A stretch of 49,389 nt of DNA from Actinomycetota bacterium. GTDB lineage: Bacteria; Actinomycetota; Actinomycetes; Streptosporangiales; Streptosporangiaceae. Below are positions 1 to 8,339 of this stretch, piece after piece. The DNA lies in contig PMSW01000101.1 in assembly GCA_003168215.1 (NCBI GenBank), forward strand, positions 7,426 through 56,814, read 5' to 3'. The position numbers and the translations under genes were made by a program. The first letter of the stretch is position 1; the number at the start of each line of letters is the position of its first letter. Under the pieces are notes generated by a model that saw nothing but the letters and a program-made list of their open reading frames with translations, was not told where the DNA came from and searched no databases.

Positions 1-8
1 CCGGCCGG

Positions 9-49
9 AATGCCCGGCCGGATGCCGGCCCCGGAATGCCGGGCATTTT
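9..49 (+). terminator. Probable rho-independent terminator of a gene left of the window
   Basis: A perfect 9-bp inverted repeat (AATGCCCGG at 9-17 and CCGGGCATT at 39-47) closes on a GC-rich loop and runs into TTTT. A shorter competing hairpin, AATGC-CGG-GCATT, lies in the right half. No open frame crosses it, so it most likely ends an operon whose genes lie outside the window. Confidence 0.5.
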
Positions 50-72
50 CAGCTTCGGGCCTTGTCGCTCCC

Positions 73-103
73 GAGATAGTTAGGATACTGTCCTAACTAT
101 CTC
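73..103. promoter_or_regulatory. Perfect palindrome, probable operator of the sugar operon
   Basis: Two perfect 13-bp arms (GAGATAGTTAGGA at 73-85 and TCCTAACTATCTC at 91-103) flank the 5-nt spacer TACTG. The site is AT-rich against its surroundings and ends 43 bp before the ATG of the ROK kinase. A -10-like TAGGAT lies inside it, so a bound dimer would block transcription. The shape suits a sugar-responsive repressor of ROK, LacI or GntR type, but no such regulator is encoded in the window. Confidence 0.7.
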
Positions 104-146
104 ATGAACAGCCGCCGAAGTCGCGCCCCGAATCCGGAAGGTCCCG

Positions 147-1148
147 ATGAGCCAAGCCACGGTCGTGCTCGGGCTCGACTTCGGCGGCACGAAGATCGCC
201 ATCGCGGTCTGCGACCTGGCCGGTAACCGGCTCGCGACCGCCACGGTCAGCAGCGGCGGAGAACTCGGCGCCCGCGCGAGCTTCGACCGCGGCGTCGAGA
301 CCGCCCGCGACCTGCTGGAGACAGCGGCACCGGGCAGCCAGCTCGCCGCCGTCGGGGTCTCCACGTTCGGGATTCCCTTCGACGACCGCGTCGAGCTCGC
401 GCCGGCCATCAGCGGCTGGGACGGGCTCGCATTCGGCCGCGAGCTGCGAGCCGCCTTCGGCGGTGCCGTGATCAGGATGGCCACCGACGCGAAGGCCGCG
501 GCCCAGGCCGAGGCCAGGTGGGGCGCGCTGGCGGGCTGCGACCCGGCCGTCTACCTCAACCTCGGCACCGGCCTGGCGGCCGCCATCGTGATCGGCGGCA
601 CCGTCCTGGCCGGCGCCAACGGCGCCGCGGGCGAGATCGGCTACAACCTCCGGTCGCTCTCCGACGTCGGGCTCGCGCTGGAGCAGCGCATCCCGCTGGA
701 GGACATGGTCAGCGGCCAGGCGCTGGCCCGGCGGGCGGCCGGGGCCGGCGGTCAGCACGGGCCGCTCACCGCGGCGGCGGTATTCGACGCCGGGCCCGGC
801 GACAGCGGTCTGCATGACCTGCTCGCCGACTTCGCCGCGGAGCTCGGCTTTCACCTGGTGAACCTGGCCATCTGCCTGAATCCGGTCCGGATAGCTGTCG
901 GCGGCGGCATGGTCCGGTCCTGGGAGCGGCTCCGGCCGCACCTGCAGCACGCGCTGAGCTCGGGAGTCCCCTTCCCGCCCGAGCTGGTGGTCGCGCGCTT
1001 CCCTGACGACGCCCCGCTGCTGGGCGCGGTGGCACTGGCGGTCGACGCGGCGCAGGCCGGTCACGACGTCGCGGCGCGCGGCGTCTATCACCAGGTTCCG
1101 GGCGCGGACGGCACCGGGATCACGCTGAATCAGGACACCATGGCATGA
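147..1148 (+). CDS. ROK-family sugar kinase
   Basis: This 333-residue protein has the ROK fold of cytosolic ATP-dependent glucose/N-acetyl-sugar kinases. The phosphate-binding loop DFGGTK is at residues 11-16, the second phosphate motif NLGTG near 130, and a GAAGEIGY segment near 160. The usual zinc-binding CxCGxxGC cluster after that segment is missing; the chain continues NLRSLSDVGLALE instead. There is no N-terminal helix-turn-helix, so it is a kinase-type member and not a repressor. The ATG at 147 has GGAAGG six bases upstream. It is first in a sugar import operon behind a palindromic operator, which suggests it phosphorylates a sugar released from the imported substrate. The exact sugar cannot be read from the sequence. 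Confidence 0.85.
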   Translation: MSQATVVLGLDFGGTKIAIAVCDLAGNRLATATVSSGGELGARASFDRGVETARDLLETAAPGSQLAAVGVSTFGIPFDDRVELAPAISGWDGLAFGRELRAAFGGAVIRMATDAKAAAQAEARWGALAGCDPAVYLNLGTGLAAAIVIGGTVLAGANGAAGEIGYNLRSLSDVGLALEQRIPLEDMVSGQALARRAAGAGGQHGPLTAAAVFDAGPGDSGLHDLLADFAAELGFHLVNLAICLNPVRIAVGGGMVRSWERLRPHLQHALSSGVPFPPELVVARFPDDAPLLGAVALAVDAAQAGHDVAARGVYHQVPGADGTGITLNQDTMA

Positions 1149-1183
1149 CGGGCAGCCAGCATGCCTTCCCGCGGCCGGCCTGG

Positions 1184-1232
1184 CCTGGCCGGCTCGCTCA
1201 TCCTCCCGCGCATGCGCGTCCGGCCGGCCAGG
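1184..1232. repeat. Inverted repeat between kinase and binding-protein genes
   Basis: CCTGGCCGG (1184-1192) and CCGGCCAGG (1224-1232) are perfect 9-bp arms; the loop holds a self-complementary CGCGCATGCGCG (1207-1218). There is no T-run, so a plain terminator is unlikely. It may be an mRNA processing or stabilising hairpin that raises the level of the binding-protein message. Confidence 0.35.
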
Positions 1233-1279
1233 ACCCTGGCCCGCGCCCATGCGCGGAAACTCCTTGAAGGGCAGCAGCC

Positions 1280-2959
1280 ATGAGACGCCTTAAGGCAATC
1301 GGGGTCATCATCGGGGTCGCTGGCTTGCTGACGGCAGCGGCCGCCTGCGGGACCAGCTCGTCATCCGGGACCGGAACCAAGTCAGGCCCGGCCGCTGCCA
1401 GCGGCACCCTGACCATCTCCAACGAGTTCGGGTCCACCTGGACCTGCCAGTTCAACCCGTTCAACCCGAACGTCACCATCCTGCCGTTCGGCCCGGTCTA
1501 TGAGCCGCTGGTGTACATGGACAACCTGGAGAGCGGCAAGACCTCGCCCTGGCTGGCCACGTCATGGGCCTGGAGCGACAGCAACAAGGTCGTGACGTTC
1601 ACCATCCGCAAGGGCGTGACCTGGTCGGACGGCAAGCCGTTCACCGCCGCGGACGTCGTGTTCACCTTCAATGAGCTGAAGAAGTTCCCTGGACTCGACA
1701 TCCAGTCGGACTGGAACTTCCTGTCCAGCGTGGCGCAGAAGGACTCCGACCAGGTCGTGATGACCTTCAAGACGGCGGGCACAGCTGACTTCTACTACGC
1801 CGCCGACCAGACTCCCATCATTCCCGAGCACATCTGGGCCTCGGTCAAGAACCCGGTCACCTGGGGTGACGATAACCCGGTCGGCACCGGCGCCTACACG
1901 CTCGGCTCGTGCACGCCGGAGAACATCAAGTACGTCGCCAACAAGCACTACTACATGCCGGGCGAGCCCAAGATCGCCACGGTCAACTACCCCGCCTTCC
2001 TGTCCAACAACGCGGCCAACGAGGAACTCGCCGACGGCCAGGCTCAGTGGGGCAACCAGTTCATCCCGAGCATCCAGCAGGCTTACTCGGCCAAGAACCC
2101 GGCCAACAAGTACTGGTTCCCGCCGGTGGTCAACAACGACCTGTTCATCAACTTGAAGAAGCCGCTGCTGGACGAGCTGCCGGTGCGCCAGGCCATGGCG
2201 TACGCGATCGACAGGAGCAAGGTCTCCCAGATCGGCGAGTACGGCTACGAGCCGCCGGCCAACCAGACCGGCATCGTCACGCCGACGTTCACCAGCTGGC
2301 TGGACACCAAAGAGGCGGCGAAATACAACTACGACTACGACCCGGCCAGGGCAAGGCAGATCCTGCAGACGGCCGGCTTCAAGATGGGCAGCAACGGCAT
2401 CTTCCAGACCGCGTCCGGCACGCCGCTGTCGTTCACCGTGGTCAACATCGGCGACTACTCCGACTGGGTTGCCTCACTGCAGATCATCCAGCAGGAGTTC
2501 AAGGCCGCCGGCATCGGCCTGACGGTGGACAACATGTCGAGCAACGCTTATGACGCCGCCATGTTCGACGGCAACTACGAGCTCGGCTATAACACCGAGT
2601 CCGGCGGGCCTGGCCCCTATTACGAGCTGCGTCAGTGGCTGCTGTCGAGCAACTCGGCGCCCATCGGCCATACGGCCTCCACCAACTGGGAGCGCTACTC
2701 CAGCCCGGCCACCGACGCGCTGTTTGCCGAGTACCCGGCGGCCAGCCCGGCGCGGCAGCACCAGATCGTGGACCAGCTGCAGCAGGTCATGCTGAGCGAT
2801 GTGCCGCTGATCCCGGTCACCGAGGGAGTCGACTGGTATGAGTACAACACCGCCGACTTCAGCGGATGGCCGACGCAGAGTAACCCCTATTCACAGCCCG
2901 GGCCCGCGGTGACGCCCGACTTCGGCTGGACGCTGCTGCACCTGGCGCCTAAGGGCTGA
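1280..2959 (+). CDS. ABC transporter substrate-binding lipoprotein, family 5
   Basis: A 559-residue extracytoplasmic solute-binding protein of the oligopeptide/oligosaccharide class (SBP family 5). It starts with a short positive stretch and a hydrophobic segment ending in the lipobox AAAC, with the lipidated cysteine at about residue 23, followed by a Ser/Thr/Gly-rich linker. The conserved family region is seen as TFTIRKGVTWSDGKPFTAAD near residues 110-130. Length is typical. Family 5 proteins bind peptides, but in actinomycetes also cello-, chito- and other oligosaccharides. The glycosidase and two sugar kinases in the same operon favour an oligosaccharide ligand here. It would deliver ligand to the two permeases encoded immediately downstream. 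Confidence 0.9.
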   Translation: MRRLKAIGVIIGVAGLLTAAAACGTSSSSGTGTKSGPAAASGTLTISNEFGSTWTCQFNPFNPNVTILPFGPVYEPLVYMDNLESGKTSPWLATSWAWSDSNKVVTFTIRKGVTWSDGKPFTAADVVFTFNELKKFPGLDIQSDWNFLSSVAQKDSDQVVMTFKTAGTADFYYAADQTPIIPEHIWASVKNPVTWGDDNPVGTGAYTLGSCTPENIKYVANKHYYMPGEPKIATVNYPAFLSNNAANEELADGQAQWGNQFIPSIQQAYSAKNPANKYWFPPVVNNDLFINLKKPLLDELPVRQAMAYAIDRSKVSQIGEYGYEPPANQTGIVTPTFTSWLDTKEAAKYNYDYDPARARQILQTAGFKMGSNGIFQTASGTPLSFTVVNIGDYSDWVASLQIIQQEFKAAGIGLTVDNMSSNAYDAAMFDGNYELGYNTESGGPGPYYELRQWLLSSNSAPIGHTASTNWERYSSPATDALFAEYPAASPARQHQIVDQLQQVMLSDVPLIPVTEGVDWYEYNTADFSGWPTQSNPYSQPGPAVTPDFGWTLLHLAPKG

Positions 2960-3041
2960 CCGCCCCGGCGCGCACGCACTCGACAAACGGCACTCCGCAG
3001 GCTGACGGTAAGGGAGCGATGATGAGCACGAGGAGGAGAGC

Positions 3042-4022
3042 ATGAGATACGCGCTCCGCCGGCTTGGCTTCTTTGCCGTCACCCTGTGGGCCTGCCTCAC
3101 GCTCAACTTCGTGCTGCCGCGGCTGATGCCGGGCAGCCCGATCCTGGACATGATGGCCAAGTACCACGGGCGCCTGAATCCGAAGGCGCTGCAGGCCATC
3201 GAGGTCGCCTTCGGCATCCAGACCCACACCAGCCTGATCGTGCAGTACTTCCAGTACCTGGGTAACACCTTCACCGGCAACTTCGGCATGTCGCTGACCC
3301 AGACCGAGCCGGTCAGCCAGGTGATCGGCGGAGCCGTCTGGTGGACACTCGGGCTGATCGGCGTCACCACCATCCTGGCGTTCATACTCGGCACGCTGAT
3401 CGGCATCGTCGGCGCCTGGCGCCGCGGCGGCTGGCTCGACGGCATCCTGCCGCCGGTATTCGTGATCACCTCGTCGATCCCGTTCTTCTGGATCGGGATG
3501 CTGCTGATCCTGTTCGTCGGCAAGTTCTTCGTCCACTTCCCGCTCAGCGGCGCCTACTCCTACGGCGCAACCCCCGGGCTCAACTGGCCGTTCATCGTCG
3601 ACGTGCTGCAGCACGCGCTGCTGCCGGCGCTGGCCATCCTGATCACCTCGATCGGCGGCTGGATCCTGACCATGCGCAACACCATGGTGACCGTGCTGGC
3701 CGAGGACTACGTGCGGATGGCCAGGGCGAAAGGGCTGCCCGGCTGGCGGATCATGTTCGACTACGCGGCGCGCAACGCCATGCTGCCGAACCTGTCCGGC
3801 TTCGCCATGTCACTCGGGTTCGTGCTGTCCGGAGCGATCCTGGTGGAGTACCTCTTCTCCTACCAGGGCATCGGCTACTACCTGCTGCAGGCCGTGGACA
3901 ACCAGGACTACGCGCTGATGCAGGCCCTGTTCCTGCTGATCACCGTGGCCGTGCTGGTGGCGGTGCTGGCCGCCGACGTCCTCACCGCGCTCCTTGACCC
4001 GCGCACCAGGACGGGCAGCTAG
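3042..4022 (+). CDS. ABC transporter permease, DppB/OppB type
   Basis: A 326-residue integral membrane protein with about six transmembrane segments. It begins with the typical MRYALRRLGFF start of DppB-type permeases and carries the EAA loop as EDYVRMARAKGLPGWRIMFD near residue 225, the site that contacts the ATPases. The ATG at 3042 follows a strong GAGGAGGAG ribosome site. It lies 82 bp after the binding-protein gene and 2 bp before the second permease gene, so the two permeases are co-translated and should form the membrane heterodimer. Confidence 0.92.
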   Translation: MRYALRRLGFFAVTLWACLTLNFVLPRLMPGSPILDMMAKYHGRLNPKALQAIEVAFGIQTHTSLIVQYFQYLGNTFTGNFGMSLTQTEPVSQVIGGAVWWTLGLIGVTTILAFILGTLIGIVGAWRRGGWLDGILPPVFVITSSIPFFWIGMLLILFVGKFFVHFPLSGAYSYGATPGLNWPFIVDVLQHALLPALAILITSIGGWILTMRNTMVTVLAEDYVRMARAKGLPGWRIMFDYAARNAMLPNLSGFAMSLGFVLSGAILVEYLFSYQGIGYYLLQAVDNQDYALMQALFLLITVAVLVAVLAADVLTALLDPRTRTGS

Positions 4023-4024
4023 CC

Positions 4025-5008
4025 GTGGCCACCATGCAGATCTCGGCCGGAGCCGGCCAGGCGGCGGACGGATCCCAGCCCGGCGGCCCGGCGAGGGCAA
4101 GCGAGCGCACGGCCGGGCGGGTCTGGCGCGCGGTGCGGACCAACAAGAAGGCCGCCGCCGGAGCCATCATCCTGGCCATCTTCGCGATCATGGCCCTGTT
4201 CCCCGGCCAGATCGCGCATGACAACCCGCGCGCCTTCGCCTACGGCCGCAGCCTGGGCCCGTCGCTACATCACCTGCTGGGCACGAACGCGCTGGGCCAG
4301 GACCTCTTCGCCCAGACCATCTGGGGCGCCAGGGAGACGCTGATCATCGCGCTGGCGTCCGGGGCGGCGTCCACCATCCTGTCGATGATCATGGGCATCG
4401 CCGCCGCCTACCTGGGCGGGCTGTGGGACCACGGGCTGAACCTGATCACCGACATCCTGCTGGTCATCCCCACGTTCCCGCTGCTGATCGTCATCCTGGC
4501 CTACCTCCCGCACGGCGGGCTCGTCCCGCTGATGGCAGTCCTGGTGATCACCGGGTACTCCTACGGAGCGCGCCAGCTGCGGGCCGAGGCGCTGTCGCTG
4601 CGCGGCCGCGACTTCCTGGAGGCAGCGCGCGTCCGCGGCGAGCGCAAGCCGTACATCATCTTCGTCGAGATCATCCCGTCTATGACCTCGCTGATCATGG
4701 CAGTGTTCCTCGGCACCGCCGTCTACAACGTGATCGCGGCGGCCTCGCTGCAGTTCATCGGCTTCGGTGACCCGAGCTCGCTGAGCTGGGGCACGATGCT
4801 CTACTGGGCGCAGAACGGTGAGGCCCTGCAGACCGGCCAGTACCTGTGGGCGATCGCGCCTGGCCTGTGCATCGCGCTGCTCGGTGCCGCCTTTGCCCTG
4901 CTCAACTACGCCTTCGACGAGATCGGCAACCCGGCACTGCAGCGGGTCGCCGCGCGCCGCAGCCGGTACACCGCACCCTGGAGGATCCGTGCGAAGCGCG
5001 CCAGCTGA
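4025..5008 (+). CDS. ABC transporter permease, DppC/OppC type
   Basis: A 327-residue permease, partner of the preceding DppB-type protein. A long soluble N-terminus (about 40 residues) precedes the first membrane helix (AAAGAIILAIFAIMALF). The periplasmic LGTNALGQDLF motif near residue 90, typical of DppC proteins, and an EAA loop (RDFLEAARVRGERKPY, near 200) are present. The start is GTG at 4025, two bases after the previous stop. Its end overlaps the start of the first ATPase gene by 20 bp. Confidence 0.92.
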   Translation: MATMQISAGAGQAADGSQPGGPARASERTAGRVWRAVRTNKKAAAGAIILAIFAIMALFPGQIAHDNPRAFAYGRSLGPSLHHLLGTNALGQDLFAQTIWGARETLIIALASGAASTILSMIMGIAAAYLGGLWDHGLNLITDILLVIPTFPLLIVILAYLPHGGLVPLMAVLVITGYSYGARQLRAEALSLRGRDFLEAARVRGERKPYIIFVEIIPSMTSLIMAVFLGTAVYNVIAAASLQFIGFGDPSSLSWGTMLYWAQNGEALQTGQYLWAIAPGLCIALLGAAFALLNYAFDEIGNPALQRVAARRSRYTAPWRIRAKRAS

Positions 5009-6038
5009 TCGCGTCCGCGAGCTCGCGGGCCCGGGCGTCCCCCTGGGCGTCCCCCCGGACGCCGGTGTTCCCGTCCTTCAGGTTGACGACCTTTCCGTCG
5101 CCTACCAGACGCGGCGCGGCGACGTCACCGCGGTCGATGGCGTCAGCTTCGACCTGGCCAGGGGCGAATTCCTCGGCATCGTCGGCGAGTCGGGCTGCGG
5201 CAAGTCGACGCTGCTGTTCGCGATCGCGCAGCTGCTCGCGCCGCCGGCCCAGGTCACCGGCGGCTGCGTGAGCTTCAAGGGCACCGACCTGACGGAGCTG
5301 ACCGAGCGGCAGCTCGCCGCGATCCGGTGGAAGGAGCTGTCGGTCGTCATGCAGAGCGCGATGAACGCGCTCAACCCGGTCAAGTCCGTCGGCTCGCAGT
5401 TCGCCGACGCGATGCGGGCACATGGCGTCAGCTCGAAGCGGGAGATCGCCCAGCGGTCAGCCGAGGTGCTGGCGATGGTCGGCATCGACGGCGCGCACCT
5501 GAAGAGCTATCCGCACCAGCTGTCCGGCGGAATGCGCCAGCGTTCCATGATCGCGATGGCCCTGCTCTTCACCCCTGACCTGGTGATCATGGACGAGCCG
5601 ACCTCCGCGCTCGACGTGGTCGCCCAGCGCTCGCTGATGGTCCAGATCAAGGAACTGCAGGCCGAGCTCGGCTTCGCGATCATCTTCGTCACCCACGACA
5701 TGTCGCTGGTCAGCCACTTCTCCGACCGGCTGATGGTGATGTACGCCGGCCAGGTCGCGGAATTCGGCCCCACCCGGCGGGTTTTCGACGCACCGCTGCA
5801 CCCCTACAGTGTCGGCTTGCTCGACGCGTTCCCGTCGATCAGGGGGCCGCAGGTGCCGCTGACCGGTATCCCCGGCAGCCCGCCGGACCTGGCGAAGCTG
5901 CCCGGCGGCTGCCGGTTCGCGCCGCGCTGCCAGAAGGTGATGCCCGCCTGCGAGACCACGGCGCCGCCGCTCTACCAGGTGGACGATATTCAGGTCCGCT
6001 GCCTGCTGCAGGCCGGCCGGGGGCCAGCCGGTGACTGA
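4989..6038 (+). CDS. ABC transporter ATPase, DppD/OppD type
   Basis: A cytoplasmic ATP-binding subunit of about 349 residues. Walker A is GESGCGKST, the signature is LSGGMRQRSMIAMAL, Walker B is LVIMDEPTSALD, and the C-terminal cysteine region GCRFAPRCQKVMPAC marks the oligopeptide-type subfamily. The ORF track begins at 4818, but that part is a shadow of the permease. GTG 4989 is chosen because it leaves a short N-terminus of about 30 residues ahead of the first ABC strand (VLQVDDLSVAY). It overlaps the permease gene by 20 bp and the next ATPase gene by 8 bp. Confidence 0.9.
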   Translation: MRSAPADRVRELAGPGVPLGVPPDAGVPVLQVDDLSVAYQTRRGDVTAVDGVSFDLARGEFLGIVGESGCGKSTLLFAIAQLLAPPAQVTGGCVSFKGTDLTELTERQLAAIRWKELSVVMQSAMNALNPVKSVGSQFADAMRAHGVSSKREIAQRSAEVLAMVGIDGAHLKSYPHQLSGGMRQRSMIAMALLFTPDLVIMDEPTSALDVVAQRSLMVQIKELQAELGFAIIFVTHDMSLVSHFSDRLMVMYAGQVAEFGPTRRVFDAPLHPYSVGLLDAFPSIRGPQVPLTGIPGSPPDLAKLPGGCRFAPRCQKVMPACETTAPPLYQVDDIQVRCLLQAGRGPAGD

Positions 6039-7077
6039 CCAGGCGCCAGACCAGGCAGCTGCGCGGGCGGCCGCCACCGCGACCGGGCCGCTGCTCCGGA
6101 CCGACGGGCTGACCAGGCACTTCCGCATCGGCGGCGGAATCTCCCGTAAGACCCTGCACGCGGTTGACGATGTCAGCCTCGCCATCGGAGAGCGCGAGAT
6201 CGTGGCGCTCGCTGGCGAGAGCGGCAGCGGCAAGAGCACGATCGCGCGCCTGCTGGCCCGGATCTACCAGCCGACCAGCGGCGAGATCTACTTCCAGGGC
6301 GAGCCACTGTCCGGCCTGCGCTCGCGCGAGCAGATGCTGCGGTACCGCAGCCTGGTGCCGATGGTCTTCCAGGACCCGTTCAGCTCGATCAACCCGGTCT
6401 TCCGGGTCTCGCACGGCATCCTGCGCGGCCTCAAGCTGCACCGGCCCGAGCTCAGCAAGCCGCAGCGCGCAGCGGAGGCCGCGCGCGTCTTCGAGACGGT
6501 CGGGCTGACCCCTGCGGCCGAGGTACTGCAGCGCTACCCGCACGAGCTGAGCGGCGGCCAGCGCCAGCGGGTCGGCTTCGCCCAGGCCCTCGCGCTGCGG
6601 CCGAAGCTGATCCTGGCCGACGAGCCGGTCTCCATGCTGGACGTCTCGATCCGGATCGGCCTGCTGAACCTGATGGCCGAGCTGCGCGACTCCCAGGGCG
6701 TGTCGATCCTGTACATCACCCACGACATCGCCAGCGCCCGCTACATCGCCGACCGCCTGATCGTGATGTACGCCGGGCAGATCGCCGAGGCCGGGCCCGT
6801 CGAGGACGTGCTCGCCAGCCCGCGGCACCCCTACACCCAGCTGCTGCTCTCCGCGGTACCCGACCCGCGCGCGCCGCTGAGCATCACCGCGGAGACCGAC
6901 CGCGGCGAGCCGCCGCGGGTAATCGACCCGGTGCCCGGCTGCCGGTTCCGCTGGCGCTGCCCGCTGGCGATCGACGAGTGCAGCCACGTCACGCCCCAGC
7001 TGCGGCAGCTGCTGCCCGACCACGACGCGGCCTGCCACGTGGCCAGGGCCGACGCGGGGATCAGGGCGTTCGGATGA
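6031..7077 (+). CDS. ABC transporter ATPase, DppF/OppF type
   Basis: A 348-residue second ATPase of the importer. It has Walker A GESGSGKST, signature LSGGQRQRVGFAQAL, Walker B ILADEPVSMLD, and a C-terminal segment GCRFRWRCPLAIDEC. It starts with GTG inside the end of the preceding gene and its own stop overlaps the glycosidase start (ATGA). A heterodimer with the DppD-type subunit would energise the two permeases. The tight coupling of importer and glycosidase genes argues that the imported compound is the glycosidase substrate or its precursor. Confidence 0.9.
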   Translation: MTDQAPDQAAARAAATATGPLLRTDGLTRHFRIGGGISRKTLHAVDDVSLAIGEREIVALAGESGSGKSTIARLLARIYQPTSGEIYFQGEPLSGLRSREQMLRYRSLVPMVFQDPFSSINPVFRVSHGILRGLKLHRPELSKPQRAAEAARVFETVGLTPAAEVLQRYPHELSGGQRQRVGFAQALALRPKLILADEPVSMLDVSIRIGLLNLMAELRDSQGVSILYITHDIASARYIADRLIVMYAGQIAEAGPVEDVLASPRHPYTQLLLSAVPDPRAPLSITAETDRGEPPRVIDPVPGCRFRWRCPLAIDECSHVTPQLRQLLPDHDAACHVARADAGIRAFG

Positions 7078-8339
7078 AGCTCGCGGTGATCGGCGGCGGG
7101 TCCACCTACACGCCCGAGCTCATCGACGGGATCGCCCGGCTGGCCGGCGACGTAAAGGTCACCGAGGTCACCCTGGTCGACCCCGACGAGGGCCGGCTGT
7201 CGGTCGTCGGCCCGGTCTCGGCGCGGATCATGCGCGCCTACGGGCATCCGGCAGCGCTCCGCTGGACCACCAGCCTGGACGACGGGCTGGACGGTGCCGG
7301 GGCGGTGCTGCTGCAGCTGCGGGTGGGCGGCCAGGCGGCCCGCCACCGCGACGAGACCTGGCCGCTGGAGTGCGGCTGCATCGGCCAGGAAACGACCGGG
7401 GCCGGCGGCCTGGCGAAAGCACTCCGCACCGTACCGGTGGTTCTTGACATTGCCGAACGAGCCAGGCGGCGCGGCGCCGAGGGCGCCTGGATCATCGACT
7501 TCACCAACCCGGTCGGGATCGTCACCCGGGCACTGCTCGACGGCGGGCACCGGGCCATCGGGTTGTGCAATGTCGCGATCGGCTTCCAGCGGCAGTTCGC
7601 CGCGCTACTCGGCGTCCCGCCGGGGCAGGTGCTGCTCGACCATGTCGGGCTCAATCACCTGACCTGGGAACGAGCCGCCGTGGTGGACGGCACCGACCGG
7701 CTGCCCGCCCTGATCGCCGCCCATGGCGCCCAGATCGCTGGGCACACTGGGCTGCCAGTATCCGTTATTCATGAAGTTGGCGCGGTTCCGTCCTATTACC
7801 TGCGCTATTTCTACGCGCACGACTCTGTCGTGGCGGCAGAGCGGGGCCGGCCGACGCGAGCGCAGGAAGTCGCCGGGATCGAGCGGCGGCTGCTGGAGAT
7901 GTACGCCGACCCCGCGCTTGACCGCAAGCCGGAGCTGCTCGGCGAGCGGGGCGGTGCCTTTTACTCGGAGGCGGCCGTGGCGCTGCTCGCCTCGCTGGCC
8001 GGCGACACCGGGGACACGCAGGTCGTGAACGTGCGGAACGCGGGCACGATGCCGTTCCTGCCCGACGACGCGGTGATCGAGGTGCCGGCCGTGATCACCG
8101 CCGGCGGCGCCGAGCCGGTCGGAGTTGCCCCGCTCAGCCCGCTGATGCGCGGGCTGGTCGCGCACGTGTCGGCGTACGAGGAGCTGGCGGTGGACGCCGC
8201 GCTGCGCGGCGGGCGGCACCGGGTGGCCATGGCGCTGCTCGCGCATCCGCTGGTCGGCCAGTTCGACCTGGCCTTCGGCCTCGCTGACCGGCTGATCGCG
8301 GAGAACAGCGGCTACCTGCCCTGGGCCACTGGCCGGTGA
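7074..8339 (+). CDS. Family 4 glycosidase, 6-phospho-beta-glucosidase type
   Basis: A protein of about 421 residues with the NAD-dependent GH4 fold. The N-terminal dinucleotide motif is AVIGGGSTYTPELIDGI. The metal-binding cysteine occurs in GLCNVAIGF (about residue 165) and the metal-binding histidine in VGLNHLTW (about 190). A VGAVPSYYLRYFY segment is like that of beta-specific CelF/LicH enzymes. GH4 enzymes cleave by NAD/Mn-dependent oxidation and elimination, usually on 6-phosphorylated disaccharides. Here the transporter is ABC, not PTS, so the substrate must be phosphorylated inside the cell or the enzyme must accept unphosphorylated sugar. The usual CNVP proline is alanine. The start ATG 7074 overlaps the ATPase stop by 4 nt; the track start at 6978 is upstream shadow. 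Confidence 0.88.
   Translation: MKLAVIGGGSTYTPELIDGIARLAGDVKVTEVTLVDPDEGRLSVVGPVSARIMRAYGHPAALRWTTSLDDGLDGAGAVLLQLRVGGQAARHRDETWPLECGCIGQETTGAGGLAKALRTVPVVLDIAERARRRGAEGAWIIDFTNPVGIVTRALLDGGHRAIGLCNVAIGFQRQFAALLGVPPGQVLLDHVGLNHLTWERAAVVDGTDRLPALIAAHGAQIAGHTGLPVSVIHEVGAVPSYYLRYFYAHDSVVAAERGRPTRAQEVAGIERRLLEMYADPALDRKPELLGERGGAFYSEAAVALLASLAGDTGDTQVVNVRNAGTMPFLPDDAVIEVPAVITAGGAEPVGVAPLSPLMRGLVAHVSAYEELAVDAALRGGRHRVAMALLAHPLVGQFDLAFGLADRLIAENSGYLPWATGR

Noticed and set aside
102-1250. 382-residue minus-strand ORF over the ROK kinase gene
   Set aside because: It is an antisense shadow caused by high GC; its translation is Arg/Gly/Asp-rich with no family motif, while the plus strand has clear kinase motifs.
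5839-7038. 399-residue minus-strand ORF over the ABC ATPase genes
   Set aside because: It is the mirror of two well-supported ATPase genes and has low-complexity composition.
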